NCBI GenBank assembly: GCA_047972265.1
Contig: JBKEAM010000112.1
Location: 8,573 to 72,572, forward strand
Length of the DNA: 64,000 nt
Source of the DNA: JAAYCI01 sp047972265
GTDB lineage: Bacteria > Bacillota > Clostridia > Oscillospirales > Ruminococcaceae
Direction: 5' to 3'
The notes under the pieces were generated by a model that was not told the DNA's origin, ran no database searches, and saw only the letters and a list, made by a program, of their open reading frames with translations. Shown here in pieces: positions 51,581 to 60,041 of the stretch. Numbering within the stretch: the stretch's first letter is position 1; each line of letters begins with the position of its first letter. The translations under genes and the position numbers were made by a program.

Positions 51581-54500
51581 CTAATACTTGCGCGCCAGCG
51601 GTACGGCGCTAACCATAATGCTCCACGCCAACTGGTATATTACCACCGGCAGCAGAGAAAGCCCCGCAAGCCCCCCGCTAAAGGCCAACATAATGCTAAG
51701 CACACTTGCCAGCAGGGCCGCTGCTATTTGCAGTATGGTAGCCATACGCTCGGATGCAGCGCAGGAAGACGCGGCACGCATACCCCCAATAAAGCTGGAA
51801 AAAGTACCAATATGCGTCATTACACCATTACTGTCCGGCTTATACTCGGTATGGGGCTCCATAATTTCCAGCTCTCGCTGGCCCAAAACCTTTACCACCC
51901 CTTCGGGCATGCCGTAGGTTTTTTCGATTAAAGCGGCGCTTATATTCATATCTGTGGTTTTTATCAGCAGAGACACACCGCTTTTTAAAAAGCCCTCTAA
52001 TGTTTTATCAACCTTGCGGTTTGGAGAATAGCTCATGACAAACAGGGCCGAAAGTTTACCCTTTACGGCAAGGTACATGGGCACCCTGCCCTCACCCAAA
52101 TACTTCATCTCCTGCTGCATGGTGGGCACTTCCACATCGTGGCGCTGCATCATCTCGCGCGTGCCAAGTGTAATGCGGCTGTTGTTTACCCATGCGGTAA
52201 ACCCACGGCCCGGCTCGTACACAAGGCTTTCTACCTTATATAAAAGGTCGCGCCTGTCCTGCACCACAGCCAAAAATAAATCGCCCAGGGTTTCGCATCC
52301 GGCAGAAAGAACACTGGCTGCATACAGTATAGCTACGTCTATACGCTCTTTTTCAAAGGTTTTAATGCTGTGCAACCGCGCACAGTTTGTGGGGAAAATA
52401 TCGCGCCCGGTGGCCATTACCACGTTTACCTTGCCTAGTTCTTCGATGGCAGACCAACCCGGTACCACAGCCCCCACACGGGTTGCCGCCCGCTGCATAA
52501 GCAGAGACGGAATGGCCGAAACAAGGCTGGAGGTAAGCGGTGCACCAATGCAGAGGGCTGCTGTAAAGGAAGAAAGCGCCACCAGCATGTTTTGGGTTTG
52601 GAAAAAACCTATCAACGCGGCCGCAATGCCAACCAACAGCAAAACCCAGCCCAAGATACGCCCTATTTTGTCGCTCCAACGTTGAGAAAAACTTTGCCGC
52701 ATAAACCCTTTTACCAGTGTGGTGGGACGGCTGATTAAAAGATTGGGATCCGGCTCATCCAGCCCATGCGCCAAGTCATACACAGATTCGTCCGAAGAAT
52801 CCAGCACATACCCGGCCGAGTGGTTTACCTCGGCACTGGCAAGCCGAAAGTTTTGCTGTATACCCATAGCGCGTAGCATTTTGCCAAAGGAGTTGGCGGC
52901 AAGCAATGCCAAAGCCAAAAAGCCAAACAGGGTAACCACATGGGTTTCTCCCAAAATACCCTGCAAACCGTAAACTGCACCCTGCAAAAGGGCACCCACT
53001 GCCGCAAGGGCGGGGCCGCAGTCTCCGGTAGGCTCTGTAAACAGGCCCACAAGCCCCGCGGCTACCGTTGTAAAGTTAACAATAACACCCGCCAAAATAA
53101 TTACAAAGTACACCAAAGAAAAGGTGCCACCGTGTAATACCGGCGAAATAAAATCTGGCAGGCTTACGGTACCCGCAGCCCCCAGCCCCATCCAAAGTGC
53201 CAGCAGAGCCAGCACTGTACCGGCAACACCCCTTATAAGCAGGTTGCTTTTTAAGGTGGCAAGGTCTTTTAAAATACCGTCTGCATCCTGCGGGCGGTTA
53301 TAATCATCAAAGGGATCTTCTTGCTGTTCTTCTTCAGCCGCTTCGGCATCTGCCGCCAAACGGGCAAACTCTCCGGTAATAAGTGCTTTACTGCGGCGTT
53401 TACGTTTGCGGCGGCCCTTTTCCGAAAAGGTTTCTCCCGGGCCTACCATTACCGATTCGCTAAAAAATTCTCGAAAACGCTCGTCTACCTGTGCCTCGCC
53501 AAAAATGCTTTCGGGCAACTCCTCTTGGGCATCCTCTAAAAAGTCGAAGGTTTCTTCGGGTACAGTTGCAAAAGAGCCGTCCTCTTCTTCTACAATTTTA
53601 AAAGACTCGGTAGAGTAGGAGGCGGTGTGAAAAACCTCCTGAAACTGTTCGGGCTCGGGCTCTCCCTGCTGCCACACAATGGTGCCGTCCTGCGGCCAGG
53701 GGGGCGGCTCGGGCCATTCTTCCTGCATCAACTCCGGCATAGACAGGGATTGTTCTTCCTGCATACCTTCCCCGCCAAACATAGGCTCTGGCTGCTGGTC
53801 AAAAGCACCCGGCTCCTGCCATTGCTCAAAAGAGTCTGCCGGAGTTTGCGGGTACTGCTGGGCATCCTCCTCGTAATAATAGCCCTGCTCTTGGGTTTGG
53901 TAACCTTCCTGCCCAAAACCGTCATATTCGCCAAACATGGGCTGACCCTCAGGGCTGCCCTCCGGCTGGTTAAAATCAGATTCAAAACCGGCTTCCCCAT
54001 ACGGCTCTAGCTCGTGCGCAGGTGTATACAGGCTTTCTCCGTAAGGAGCATCATACTCTTCTTCTTTTTTACCCTTTTTGCCCGCGCTCCGCTTTTGCTG
54101 TTTTTCTTGCTTTGCCTGTTGCTTGCGCTGCTCTTTTTGCTGCCTTTTTTGCGCCGCGGTTAGCGGAGCGCTTTCTTCGTCCGAAAACCAGCTTAAAAGT
54201 TCTGAATCGTTGGTAAATTTATCGGGATCCACCTTATCCATAGCGGCGGCCTTGCCTCTGCGGCGGGGCTGCGGCTCCTGCACATCCTGGTTTTGTTGCG
54301 CAAGTTCTTCTGCCAATGCGGCTCCCTCAAAAGCGTTGGGCTTTTGGGCAGGCGCGGGCGCTGGCCTAGCTGGTGGCGGCGCTGCCTGCTGCACAGGTTT
54401 TGGCTGCGGGGCAGGCTGCGGCTGAGCTTTGGTTTCGGCTGGTGTTTTTTTACCAGAAACCCCAAGGCCCTTTAAAATATCTTCTACATCGGCGGCATTT

Positions 54501-54586
54501 ACCCGCGGCAAATCTTTTTTGGAGGTTTTCAGTTCCTTCAAAATATTATCTACTTGTTTATCACCCGGGATATTGCGGTTGTCCAA
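51581..54586 (-). CDS. Large membrane protein with degenerate P-type ATPase core and acidic N-terminal region
   Basis: The protein has 1001 residues. Residues 1-430 are hydrophilic and low-complexity (Pro/Gln/Ala, then Lys/Gln, then long Glu/Gln/Phe/Tyr acidic runs). About eight hydrophobic helices follow between 450 and 700, then a soluble region and two C-terminal helices. The soluble region lines up in order with a P-type ATPase. VVMATGRDIFP (near 725) sits where DKTGT would be, GRGFTAWVNNSRITLGTRE resembles the nucleotide-domain G-x-G segment, and LLIKTTDMN (near 880) replaces the TGD motif. No GDGxND motif is seen. The phosphorylated Asp is gone, so ATP-driven transport is unlikely. It starts 26 bases after rlmB. 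Function unknown. Confidence 0.7.
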   Translation of the reverse strand: MDNRNIPGDKQVDNILKELKTSKKDLPRVNAADVEDILKGLGVSGKKTPAETKAQPQPAPQPKPVQQAAPPPARPAPAPAQKPNAFEGAALAEELAQQNQDVQEPQPRRRGKAAAMDKVDPDKFTNDSELLSWFSDEESAPLTAAQKRQQKEQRKQQAKQEKQQKRSAGKKGKKEEEYDAPYGESLYTPAHELEPYGEAGFESDFNQPEGSPEGQPMFGEYDGFGQEGYQTQEQGYYYEEDAQQYPQTPADSFEQWQEPGAFDQQPEPMFGGEGMQEEQSLSMPELMQEEWPEPPPWPQDGTIVWQQGEPEPEQFQEVFHTASYSTESFKIVEEEDGSFATVPEETFDFLEDAQEELPESIFGEAQVDERFREFFSESVMVGPGETFSEKGRRKRKRRSKALITGEFARLAADAEAAEEEQQEDPFDDYNRPQDADGILKDLATLKSNLLIRGVAGTVLALLALWMGLGAAGTVSLPDFISPVLHGGTFSLVYFVIILAGVIVNFTTVAAGLVGLFTEPTGDCGPALAAVGALLQGAVYGLQGILGETHVVTLFGFLALALLAANSFGKMLRAMGIQQNFRLASAEVNHSAGYVLDSSDESVYDLAHGLDEPDPNLLISRPTTLVKGFMRQSFSQRWSDKIGRILGWVLLLVGIAAALIGFFQTQNMLVALSSFTAALCIGAPLTSSLVSAIPSLLMQRAATRVGAVVPGWSAIEELGKVNVVMATGRDIFPTNCARLHSIKTFEKERIDVAILYAASVLSAGCETLGDLFLAVVQDRRDLLYKVESLVYEPGRGFTAWVNNSRITLGTREMMQRHDVEVPTMQQEMKYLGEGRVPMYLAVKGKLSALFVMSYSPNRKVDKTLEGFLKSGVSLLIKTTDMNISAALIEKTYGMPEGVVKVLGQRELEIMEPHTEYKPDSNGVMTHIGTFSSFIGGMRAASSCAASERMATILQIAAALLASVLSIMLAFSGGLAGLSLLPVVIYQLAWSIMVSAVPLARKY

Positions 54587-54612
54587 GGCCCGTCCCTCCT
54601 CTTGCTCTTTGT

Positions 54613-55377
54613 TTATAAAGTAGGCTCCGCCGCTTGTCTTTGGCGGAATATCTCGTATAGTACAATGCCACCGGCAACCGAAACGTTAAAGCTATCCACC
54701 CCAGTAGACTGCGGTGCCATGGGTAACGAAACCACCCCATCGCATAGCTTACGCACCAACGGAGACACCCCCTTGCCCTCGGCCCCCATTACCAGCGCCA
54801 TTGGCCCGGTAAGGTTTTGCTCAAAGGGTGTTTGGCCGCCAAAATCGGCACAGTATACAAATATGTTTGCTTTTTTTAGCCGGCGAATGGCCTCGCCCAT
54901 ATTGGCAACACGGGCCACCGGAATGCGGGTTGCCGCCCCGGCAGAAGCCTTTACCACTGTGGGTGTTACCGATACGGCTCCCCTTTTGGGGATAATTACC
55001 CCCTGCACCCCGCACAAAAAGGCTGTGCGCAACAGGGCCCCAAGATTATGTGGGTCTTCTACACCATCTGCCAACAAAAAAAACGGAGGCTTCTCTGCAG
55101 GCAAAGCAAGGATATCCTCCAAGGTTGCATATTCTACTTCTGCTGTAAAGGCAATAACCCCCTGGTGCCCGTCGGTACCTGCCAAGGTTTTTAGTTTGGC
55201 AGGGCGGGTACGCTTTACAACCGCCCCTGCCTCACGCGCAAGCGCCGTAAAATATCCCGCTGTTTTAGGGTCCAACGTTTCGCTTATCAAAACCGAATCT
55301 ACGGCAGATCCGCTTTTTAAAAGCTCTGCCACTGCGTTTTTTCCATATACCGGCATATTGCCCGATGGCTGGTCCAT
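54613..55377 (-). CDS. rlmB: 23S rRNA 2'-O-methyltransferase, TrmH/RlmB family
   Basis: This 254-residue SPOUT enzyme has an N-terminal substrate domain (MPVYGKNAVAELLKSG) and the knotted SAM domain with LADGVEDPHNLGALLRTAF, LVMGAEGKGVSPLVR and VSLPMAPQSTGVDSFNVSVA (in two pieces), the three SPOUT motifs. RlmB methylates G2251 in 23S rRNA, although TrmH relatives with other sites are hard to separate by sequence. It is the first gene of a minus-strand run and faces the 814-base gap. Confidence 0.92.
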   Translation of the reverse strand: MDQPSGNMPVYGKNAVAELLKSGSAVDSVLISETLDPKTAGYFTALAREAGAVVKRTRPAKLKTLAGTDGHQGVIAFTAEVEYATLEDILALPAEKPPFFLLADGVEDPHNLGALLRTAFLCGVQGVIIPKRGAVSVTPTVVKASAGAATRIPVARVANMGEAIRRLKKANIFVYCADFGGQTPFEQNLTGPMALVMGAEGKGVSPLVRKLCDGVVSLPMAPQSTGVDSFNVSVAGGIVLYEIFRQRQAAEPTL

Positions 55378-56023
55378 GGATTCCTCTTTTCGTTATTAAG
55401 CATCCGCTTAACTCATTTATTGTTTTAATTATTGCTGCAACTAAGGCAAAACAGATGCGTGATTATACCTACTATACGCAATCCCATATCAAACGTTGCC
55501 AATTGTTTTGCTGCACAGCCTTTTAAGGCCACATTTTTTGGGACAAAAAGCAGTTTTATTGCAACAAAAAATCCCACTTTTTGATAAAATAGAAACAATA
55601 TCCCAACTTTCAAGTATTATAGCAAATGTGGGTGGGTTTTTCTACCATACTGCAAGGTTGCACCCTGCACTTTTGCAGCATATGCAAAAACAAAATTGGT
55701 TTTTAAAGCAGTATTTTAAATAGAACGTAATGCTTAAACCCATTTTATAAACCGCATTATACATTTATTGGCAATTTTACCATTGCCGTAAATAAAATTT
55801 TGGCAATATTTTTTATTTTTATATATTATAACGTTTCTTTTTGCATATTGGTATTTTTACACCAATATGGTATCAAATAGCAATTCAAAATCCCGCTTAA
55901 ATTATACACCGTGTAATTGTACCTTGTCCTCCACACTTTCAACTCTTTTGTTGAAAACTCTGTTGAAACCGTGGATAAACCCCCGGTTTTGCCCTGTTTT
56001 GCTTGTGGAAACCTGTTTTTTAG

Positions 56024-56056
56024 GGATAGTTTTCAACATAGTGTTGAAAACTATCC
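56024..56056. repeat. Perfect 15-bp inverted repeat in the DnaA-box-like cluster
   Basis: GGATAGTTTTCAACA and TGTTGAAAACTATCC are separated by three bases. The right arm runs into CTATCCACA. There is no U-tract after it, so it is not a terminator. Confidence 0.85.
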
Positions 56057-56126
56057 ACATAACCGCTCGTTGAAACAAGATAAATGTGAACTTTTCGCGA
56101 ACAAAAAATGACTAATTTACAAGGCA

Positions 56127-56135
56127 TGTTATACT
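56127..56135 (+). promoter_or_regulatory. Extended -10 promoter of the OGG-type gene
   Basis: TGTTATACT, an extended -10, 57 bases ahead of the start codon and just right of the DnaA-box-like cluster. Confidence 0.4.
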
Positions 56136-56191
56136 GTATTTTGGTAAAAAATTGTATACCTTTTTTACAAATCCTGATTGGAGCATTTAAA

Positions 56192-57010
56192 ATGGAAATT
56201 TGTTCGCCTTTGGTTTTTGATGCAAACGGTATGGACCTTGCCGCCACATTAGAATGTGGGCAAACTTTTGGCTGGCGCCGTACCAAAGAAAACCATTTTG
56301 AGGGTGTTGCCGGGCAGTGTGCCGCAAACATTTGGCAGCAAAACAATACCTTATATATACAGCCTCTTTCTTTGGCAGCCCAAAATGCCGATTTTTGGCG
56401 GCACTACTTTACCCTGGATGAGGATTACCCCACCCTACTGCAGCGGTTTTGCACCCACAAAAAACTGGCTGCCTGTGTTGAGCCCTACGCCGGGGTAAGG
56501 GTGTTGCATCAGCCCTTTTTTGATACCCTGCTTAGCTTTATTTTAAGCCAAAACAATCATATTCCGCGCATAACTTCTTTGTTTCAAAATTTACGCCTTT
56601 TTTATGGTACAGAGCTGGCCCCCGGCCTATATGCCTGCCCCACACCACACTCCCTGGCACAAAAAACATTGGAGGAGCTTATTCCTTTAAAGGCGGGCTT
56701 TCGGGCAAAGTATTTGTTGGACGCCGCCAAAAAGGTGGATGCCGGGGTGGTAACCGAAGAACTGCTTGCCCCCCTGCCAGATGCCGAAGCCCGCCTTTTA
56801 CTGCAAAATATTGCGGGGGTGGGCCCCAAAGTGGCCGATTGCGTGCTGCTGTACAGCCTAGGGCGCAAGCGAGTGGTGCCAATGGATGTGTGGATGAAAC
56901 GCGCTATGGCTACCCTTTTCCCCCATGGGATGCCGCGTGCCGCCAAGGGAAGCGAGGGTATAGCCCAGCAATATATTTTTTGTGCCATGCGGGACAAAAC
57001 CCTTTTTTAA
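56192..57010 (+). CDS. 8-oxoguanine DNA glycosylase/AP lyase (OGG family)
   Basis: The protein has 272 residues from ATG 56192, which follows TTGGAG. The N-terminal OGG domain is seen in LAATLECGQTFGWRR and FWRHYFTLDEDY, then the HhH-GPD core: LLSFILSQNNHIPRI, GFRAKYLLDAAKKV (catalytic Lys) and the hairpin IAGVGPKVADCVLLYS followed by VVPMDVWMKR (catalytic Asp). It removes oxidised guanine from DNA. An earlier start at 56108 would overlap the promoter. Confidence 0.93.
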   Translation: MEICSPLVFDANGMDLAATLECGQTFGWRRTKENHFEGVAGQCAANIWQQNNTLYIQPLSLAAQNADFWRHYFTLDEDYPTLLQRFCTHKKLAACVEPYAGVRVLHQPFFDTLLSFILSQNNHIPRITSLFQNLRLFYGTELAPGLYACPTPHSLAQKTLEELIPLKAGFRAKYLLDAAKKVDAGVVTEELLAPLPDAEARLLLQNIAGVGPKVADCVLLYSLGRKRVVPMDVWMKRAMATLFPHGMPRAAKGSEGIAQQYIFCAMRDKTLF

Positions 57011-57156
57011 AATAAAACTGCCCAAATAAGCATGCAAATCCCGTTTTGCCCGCCTATTTGGGCTTTTGCTTTTGCCTCTTTAATAAATTTTTAACAAAAC
57101 CCTGTATTTACATTGTTTACAGCATAATCAAACTGCCCAAAAACAAGCTTACAAGA

Positions 57157-57185
57157 TTGCTTTCGGGGCTTTATCGGTGTATACT
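57157..57185 (+). promoter_or_regulatory. Promoter of fba
   Basis: TTGCTT, 17 bases, TATACT, about 70 bases ahead of the start codon. Confidence 0.6.
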
Positions 57186-57259
57186 AAATTGCAGAAACCA
57201 CTTCTGGCCACAGCAATATTTACAGCCTGGCCGGCAAACATAGGAAAGAGGGAGATATA

Positions 57260-58123
57260 ATGTTAGTAAACGCTGCCGAGATGCTAAAAAAAGCCCGTGA
57301 CGGTCATTATGGTGTTGCCCAAATCAACATCAATAACCTGGAATGGACCAAGGCCGTTCTGCAAACCTCTCAGGAGTTGGGCAGCCCCGTTATTTTGGGC
57401 GTGTCCGAAGGCGCTGCCAAATATATGACCGGTTTTAAAACCGTAACCGCAATGGTACGTGCCATGGATAAAGACCTTGGCATTACCGTACCTGTTGCAC
57501 TGCACCTAGACCATGGCTCTTACGAGGGCGCTTTAAAATGCATTGAGGCTGGATTTACCTCTATTATGTTTGACGGCAGCCACCTGCCTTTTGAAGAAAA
57601 CCTTGAAAAAACCGCCGAGCTGGTACGCCTTGCACACGAAGCCGGCATGTCTATTGAAGCCGAAGTTGGCTCGATTGGCGGCGAAGAAGACGGCGTTGTT
57701 GGCATGGGCGAAGTAGCCGACCCCGAGCAGTGCCGCATTATTGCAGACCTTGGCGTAGACTTTTTGGCTGCCGGTATCGGCAACATCCACGGCGTTTACC
57801 CCGCCAACTGGAAGGGCCTCGATTTTGATACATTAGAAAAAATTCATGCTGCAACCGGTGGTATTCCTCTGGTTCTGCACGGCGGCACCGGAATTCCTGC
57901 CGATATGGTAAAAAAAGCCATTAGCCTTGGCGTAAGCAAGATTAACGTAAACACCGAGTGCCAGCTAAGCTTTGCTGCTGCTACCCGTAAATATGTAGAA
58001 TCTGGCAAAGACCGCGAGGGCAAAGGCTTTGACCCCCGCAAACTACTTGCCCCCGGCGTAGAAGCCATTAAAACCACCGTACGTGAAAAATACGAGATGT
58101 TTGGCGTAGTAGGTAAGGCATAA
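57260..58123 (+). CDS. fba: Class II fructose-1,6-bisphosphate aldolase
   Basis: The protein has 287 residues. The zinc ligands and catalytic groups are seen in VPVALHLDHGSYEGALKC (two pieces of a His pair), VEAEVGSIGGEEDGV-type loop, GIGNIHGVYP, PLVLHGGTGIP and the NVNTE segment that holds the phosphate and substrate. It splits fructose-1,6-bisphosphate in glycolysis or joins the trioses in gluconeogenesis, which fits the PEP carboxykinase gene nearby. AGAGGGAG precedes the start. A strong terminator follows. Confidence 0.96.
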   Translation: MLVNAAEMLKKARDGHYGVAQININNLEWTKAVLQTSQELGSPVILGVSEGAAKYMTGFKTVTAMVRAMDKDLGITVPVALHLDHGSYEGALKCIEAGFTSIMFDGSHLPFEENLEKTAELVRLAHEAGMSIEAEVGSIGGEEDGVVGMGEVADPEQCRIIADLGVDFLAAGIGNIHGVYPANWKGLDFDTLEKIHAATGGIPLVLHGGTGIPADMVKKAISLGVSKINVNTECQLSFAAATRKYVESGKDREGKGFDPRKLLAPGVEAIKTTVREKYEMFGVVGKA

Positions 58124-58136
58124 TTTATACATAACC

Positions 58137-58174
58137 AAAAGGCTCCCGGTTTTTAAACCGGGAGCCTTTTTTTA
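58137..58174 (+). terminator. Terminator of fba
   Basis: AAAAGGCTCCCGGTTT and AAACCGGGAGCCTTTT form a perfect stem followed by a T run. Confidence 0.92.
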
Positions 58175-58234
58175 CTGTTTTGCATCTTTTTTGTTTGGCC
58201 TTTGTAGCTGGTTATGGGTACTTTATAACCTGCT

Positions 58235-59299
58235 TTACAGAGTATAGGGCCCCATCAACTGCAAAAACACAAACATTACTATGCCCACCAGTATTATGCC
58301 CCCTGCTGCAAAAGCATGAAAACGCAGATGCATTTTAAGATGGGCTATATACTCTCTTATCACAGCAGTGGGCCAGTAATACCCCGCTGTTTTTGCGCCT
58401 ATGCCATCTGCCTGCAGGCCCGCTTTGCGTGCATAGTTGCCCGCCCTCAGCAAATGGTAGTTGCTGGTAGAAAAAATACAGTTGTAGGGTTGGCCTGCCT
58501 GCTGCTCCTCTATTATTTTGCGAGAAAACTGCATGTTTTGCAGGGTATTTACCGATGCGCTTTCTTGTAAAATATCCTCTTTAGGTATTCCCTTTTCTAT
58601 GGCGTATGCCGCCATGGCCTCTGCCTCTGGGCAGGGCTCATCACTGCCCTGCCCACCCGAGCAAATTAGGCGGGGCGGGCGGCGTTTAAGCTGCTGCTTT
58701 TTATAAAAATTGATTGCTTTGTCTATACGACCCCCCAAAAGTGGGGAAACTTTTCCGTTTATCAATCCGCTGCCCAAAATAACAATATAGTCTTGCTTTT
58801 TACGAGGCTTTACCCAGTTGCAAATAATAAGTGTTATTAAAAACAAAGTGGCATGCAAAACATAATAGGTAACAACAGCGCTAAATATCCCCTGCACCGC
58901 ATACACCCATTGTGGAAGATTATTGGTAAGCCCCACTAAAAAGGACGCTATAACCAAAACCGTAAGCAGTATGCCCAGTAGCAGGGTAAGGCTGTTTGCC
59001 AAGGTGCGTTTTTCTTTTTTTAATACCTGCCTTGCGTTAAAAAACAAAAACACAATTAGTATATATACGCCAAAAGCCATTAACAGTATAACCAAGGCAA
59101 GTATGGCTAACAACACCAGCAAAAACGGCCTAAAATCGAAATAGGCCGCCAGCAAAACCGAGGCTGCGCCAAGACCTGCCAGCATATATAAAAAGAAAAA
59201 ACCGCACCAAAGGCTGGTTTTGTGCCGCTTATAAACCAACCAAAACAGCGATACCGGCAATAAGATGCCCCCTACCCCGGTAATTATCCAAAGTTCCAC
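58235..59299 (-). CDS. YdcF/ElyC-family (DUF218) membrane protein
   Basis: The protein has 354 residues. The N-terminal half has about five helices (LWIITGVGGILLPVSLFWL; ALVILLMAFGVYILIVFLF), followed by the DUF218 domain: DYIVILGSGLINGKVSPLL, RLICSGGQGSDEPCPEAEAM, ESASVNTLQNM and FSTSNYHLLRAGNYARKAG, with a last helix at the end. ElyC in E. coli affects envelope polysaccharide and peptidoglycan metabolism, but the reaction is unknown. It is a single-gene unit converging on fba. Confidence 0.88.
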   Translation of the reverse strand: MELWIITGVGGILLPVSLFWLVYKRHKTSLWCGFFFLYMLAGLGAASVLLAAYFDFRPFLLVLLAILALVILLMAFGVYILIVFLFFNARQVLKKEKRTLANSLTLLLGILLTVLVIASFLVGLTNNLPQWVYAVQGIFSAVVTYYVLHATLFLITLIICNWVKPRKKQDYIVILGSGLINGKVSPLLGGRIDKAINFYKKQQLKRRPPRLICSGGQGSDEPCPEAEAMAAYAIEKGIPKEDILQESASVNTLQNMQFSRKIIEEQQAGQPYNCIFSTSNYHLLRAGNYARKAGLQADGIGAKTAGYYWPTAVIREYIAHLKMHLRFHAFAAGGIILVGIVMFVFLQLMGPYTL

Positions 59300-59450
59300 T
59301 ATTAGCCTCCCCAGAGCCCTGTTTAAATGTTTAACTACACATAGATATTTTTAATACTTATAAAAATATAAATACCCTATACAGCCGCATTTAGTGTGTT
59401 GCTGTATTTTTATTATATAATAAACTGCCCCAAAAAGAATACTGCCATTT

Positions 59451-59563
59451 TGCATTATAAATAGATGCAACCCCTTGCAGGGCTTGCCTTCGCCCTTGCT
59501 TATAAACAAGGCGCGGAGCGCCTTTTAACAGGCACTTTATTAAAGAATGTACTTTATAATGCA
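59451..59563. repeat. 113-base element bounded by 11-bp inverted repeats
   Basis: TGCATTATAAA at the left and TTTATAATGCA at the right are perfect inverted copies. Inside are smaller stems (AAGGCGC/GCGCCTT and GCAGGG/CCCTTGC-type). It may be a miniature mobile element or an RNA structure. No flanking target duplication was seen. Confidence 0.4.
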
Positions 59564-59627
59564 TTTGACCTTGGTTGCCTTTGTAGCATGAGTAACATCG
59601 GCTTACACATTACATTACAAAGAATAA

Positions 59628-59661
59628 TACCTTGACAGGTGAGGTATATGGTCTTATAATG
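59628..59661 (+). promoter_or_regulatory. Perfect consensus promoter with operator-like palindrome, padR operon
   Basis: TTGACA (59633-59638), exactly 17 bases, TATAAT (59656-59661): both boxes match the sigma-A consensus fully. ATACCT and AGGTAT (59628-59633 and 59643-59648) form an inverted repeat across the -35, a likely site for the PadR protein itself. Confidence 0.8.
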
Positions 59662-59704
59662 CAATTGTGATGCAGAACATATTATTTACAAAGGGGGCAA
59701 AGAG

Positions 59705-60031
59705 TTGTCTATTACTTTTGATCTGATTCGCGGGCATACAGACGCTATCATACTTTCGTATCTTACAATAAAAGACAGCTATGGATACCAAATTAACAAA
59801 GATATCCAGCAAGCCACCGACAACCAGTTTGAACTGAAAGAGGCCACACTATACACCGCTTTTAAGCGGCTGGAGCAAACAGGGCTTATCACATCTTACT
59901 GGGGCGGTGACGAGGGCGCAGGCGCTCGCAGACGATACTACAGCATAACCGATACAGGCCGTGATGCTTACAAAGACTATGTACGGGAATGGCAGCACAG
60001 CAAAACTATTTTAGATAAACTGATTAAGTGA
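59705..60031 (+). CDS. PadR family transcriptional regulator
   Basis: The protein has 108 residues starting at TTG 59705, with GGGGG upstream. The winged helix shows HTDAIILSYLTIKDSYGYQI, LKEATLYTAFKRLEQTGLI and ARRRYYSITDTGRDAYKDYV. PadR proteins bind palindromes at their own promoter and respond to small molecules or envelope stress. It leads an operon with the HAAS and DUF4097 genes and likely represses the promoter at 59633. Confidence 0.93.
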   Translation: MSITFDLIRGHTDAIILSYLTIKDSYGYQINKDIQQATDNQFELKEATLYTAFKRLEQTGLITSYWGGDEGAGARRRYYSITDTGRDAYKDYVREWQHSKTILDKLIK

Positions 60032-60041
60032 GGAATGCAAT

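Larger units (their letters stand above)
55378..56191. other. 814-base divergent gap with DnaA-box-like cluster, origin candidate
   Basis: The left two thirds are AT-rich, with a long A/T tract at 55740-55910. From 55940 to 56080 come CGTGGATAA (55970-55978), TGTGGAAAC (56005-56013) and CTATCCACA (56051-56059). Two of these match the DnaA box TTATCCACA at 8 of 9 positions in one or other orientation. GTTGAAA occurs five times, and one pair forms a perfect 15-bp inverted repeat (56024-56056). Genes point away on both sides. Confidence 0.5.
59300..59704. other. 405-base gap with a flanked inverted repeat and the padR promoter
   Basis: It contains the 11-bp inverted repeat element at 59451-59563 and the padR promoter at 59633-59661. 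The left 150 bases are AT-rich without visible signals beyond those expected for the divergent minus-strand gene. Confidence 0.6.

Noticed and set aside
54078..54425. Plus-strand open frames inside the 1001-residue gene
   Set aside because: Low-complexity codons on the minus strand create long antisense frames. None has a start signal or a recognisable protein.
56024..56056. Inverted repeat as a transcription terminator
   Set aside because: No gene reads into it from either side and no T run follows the stem.
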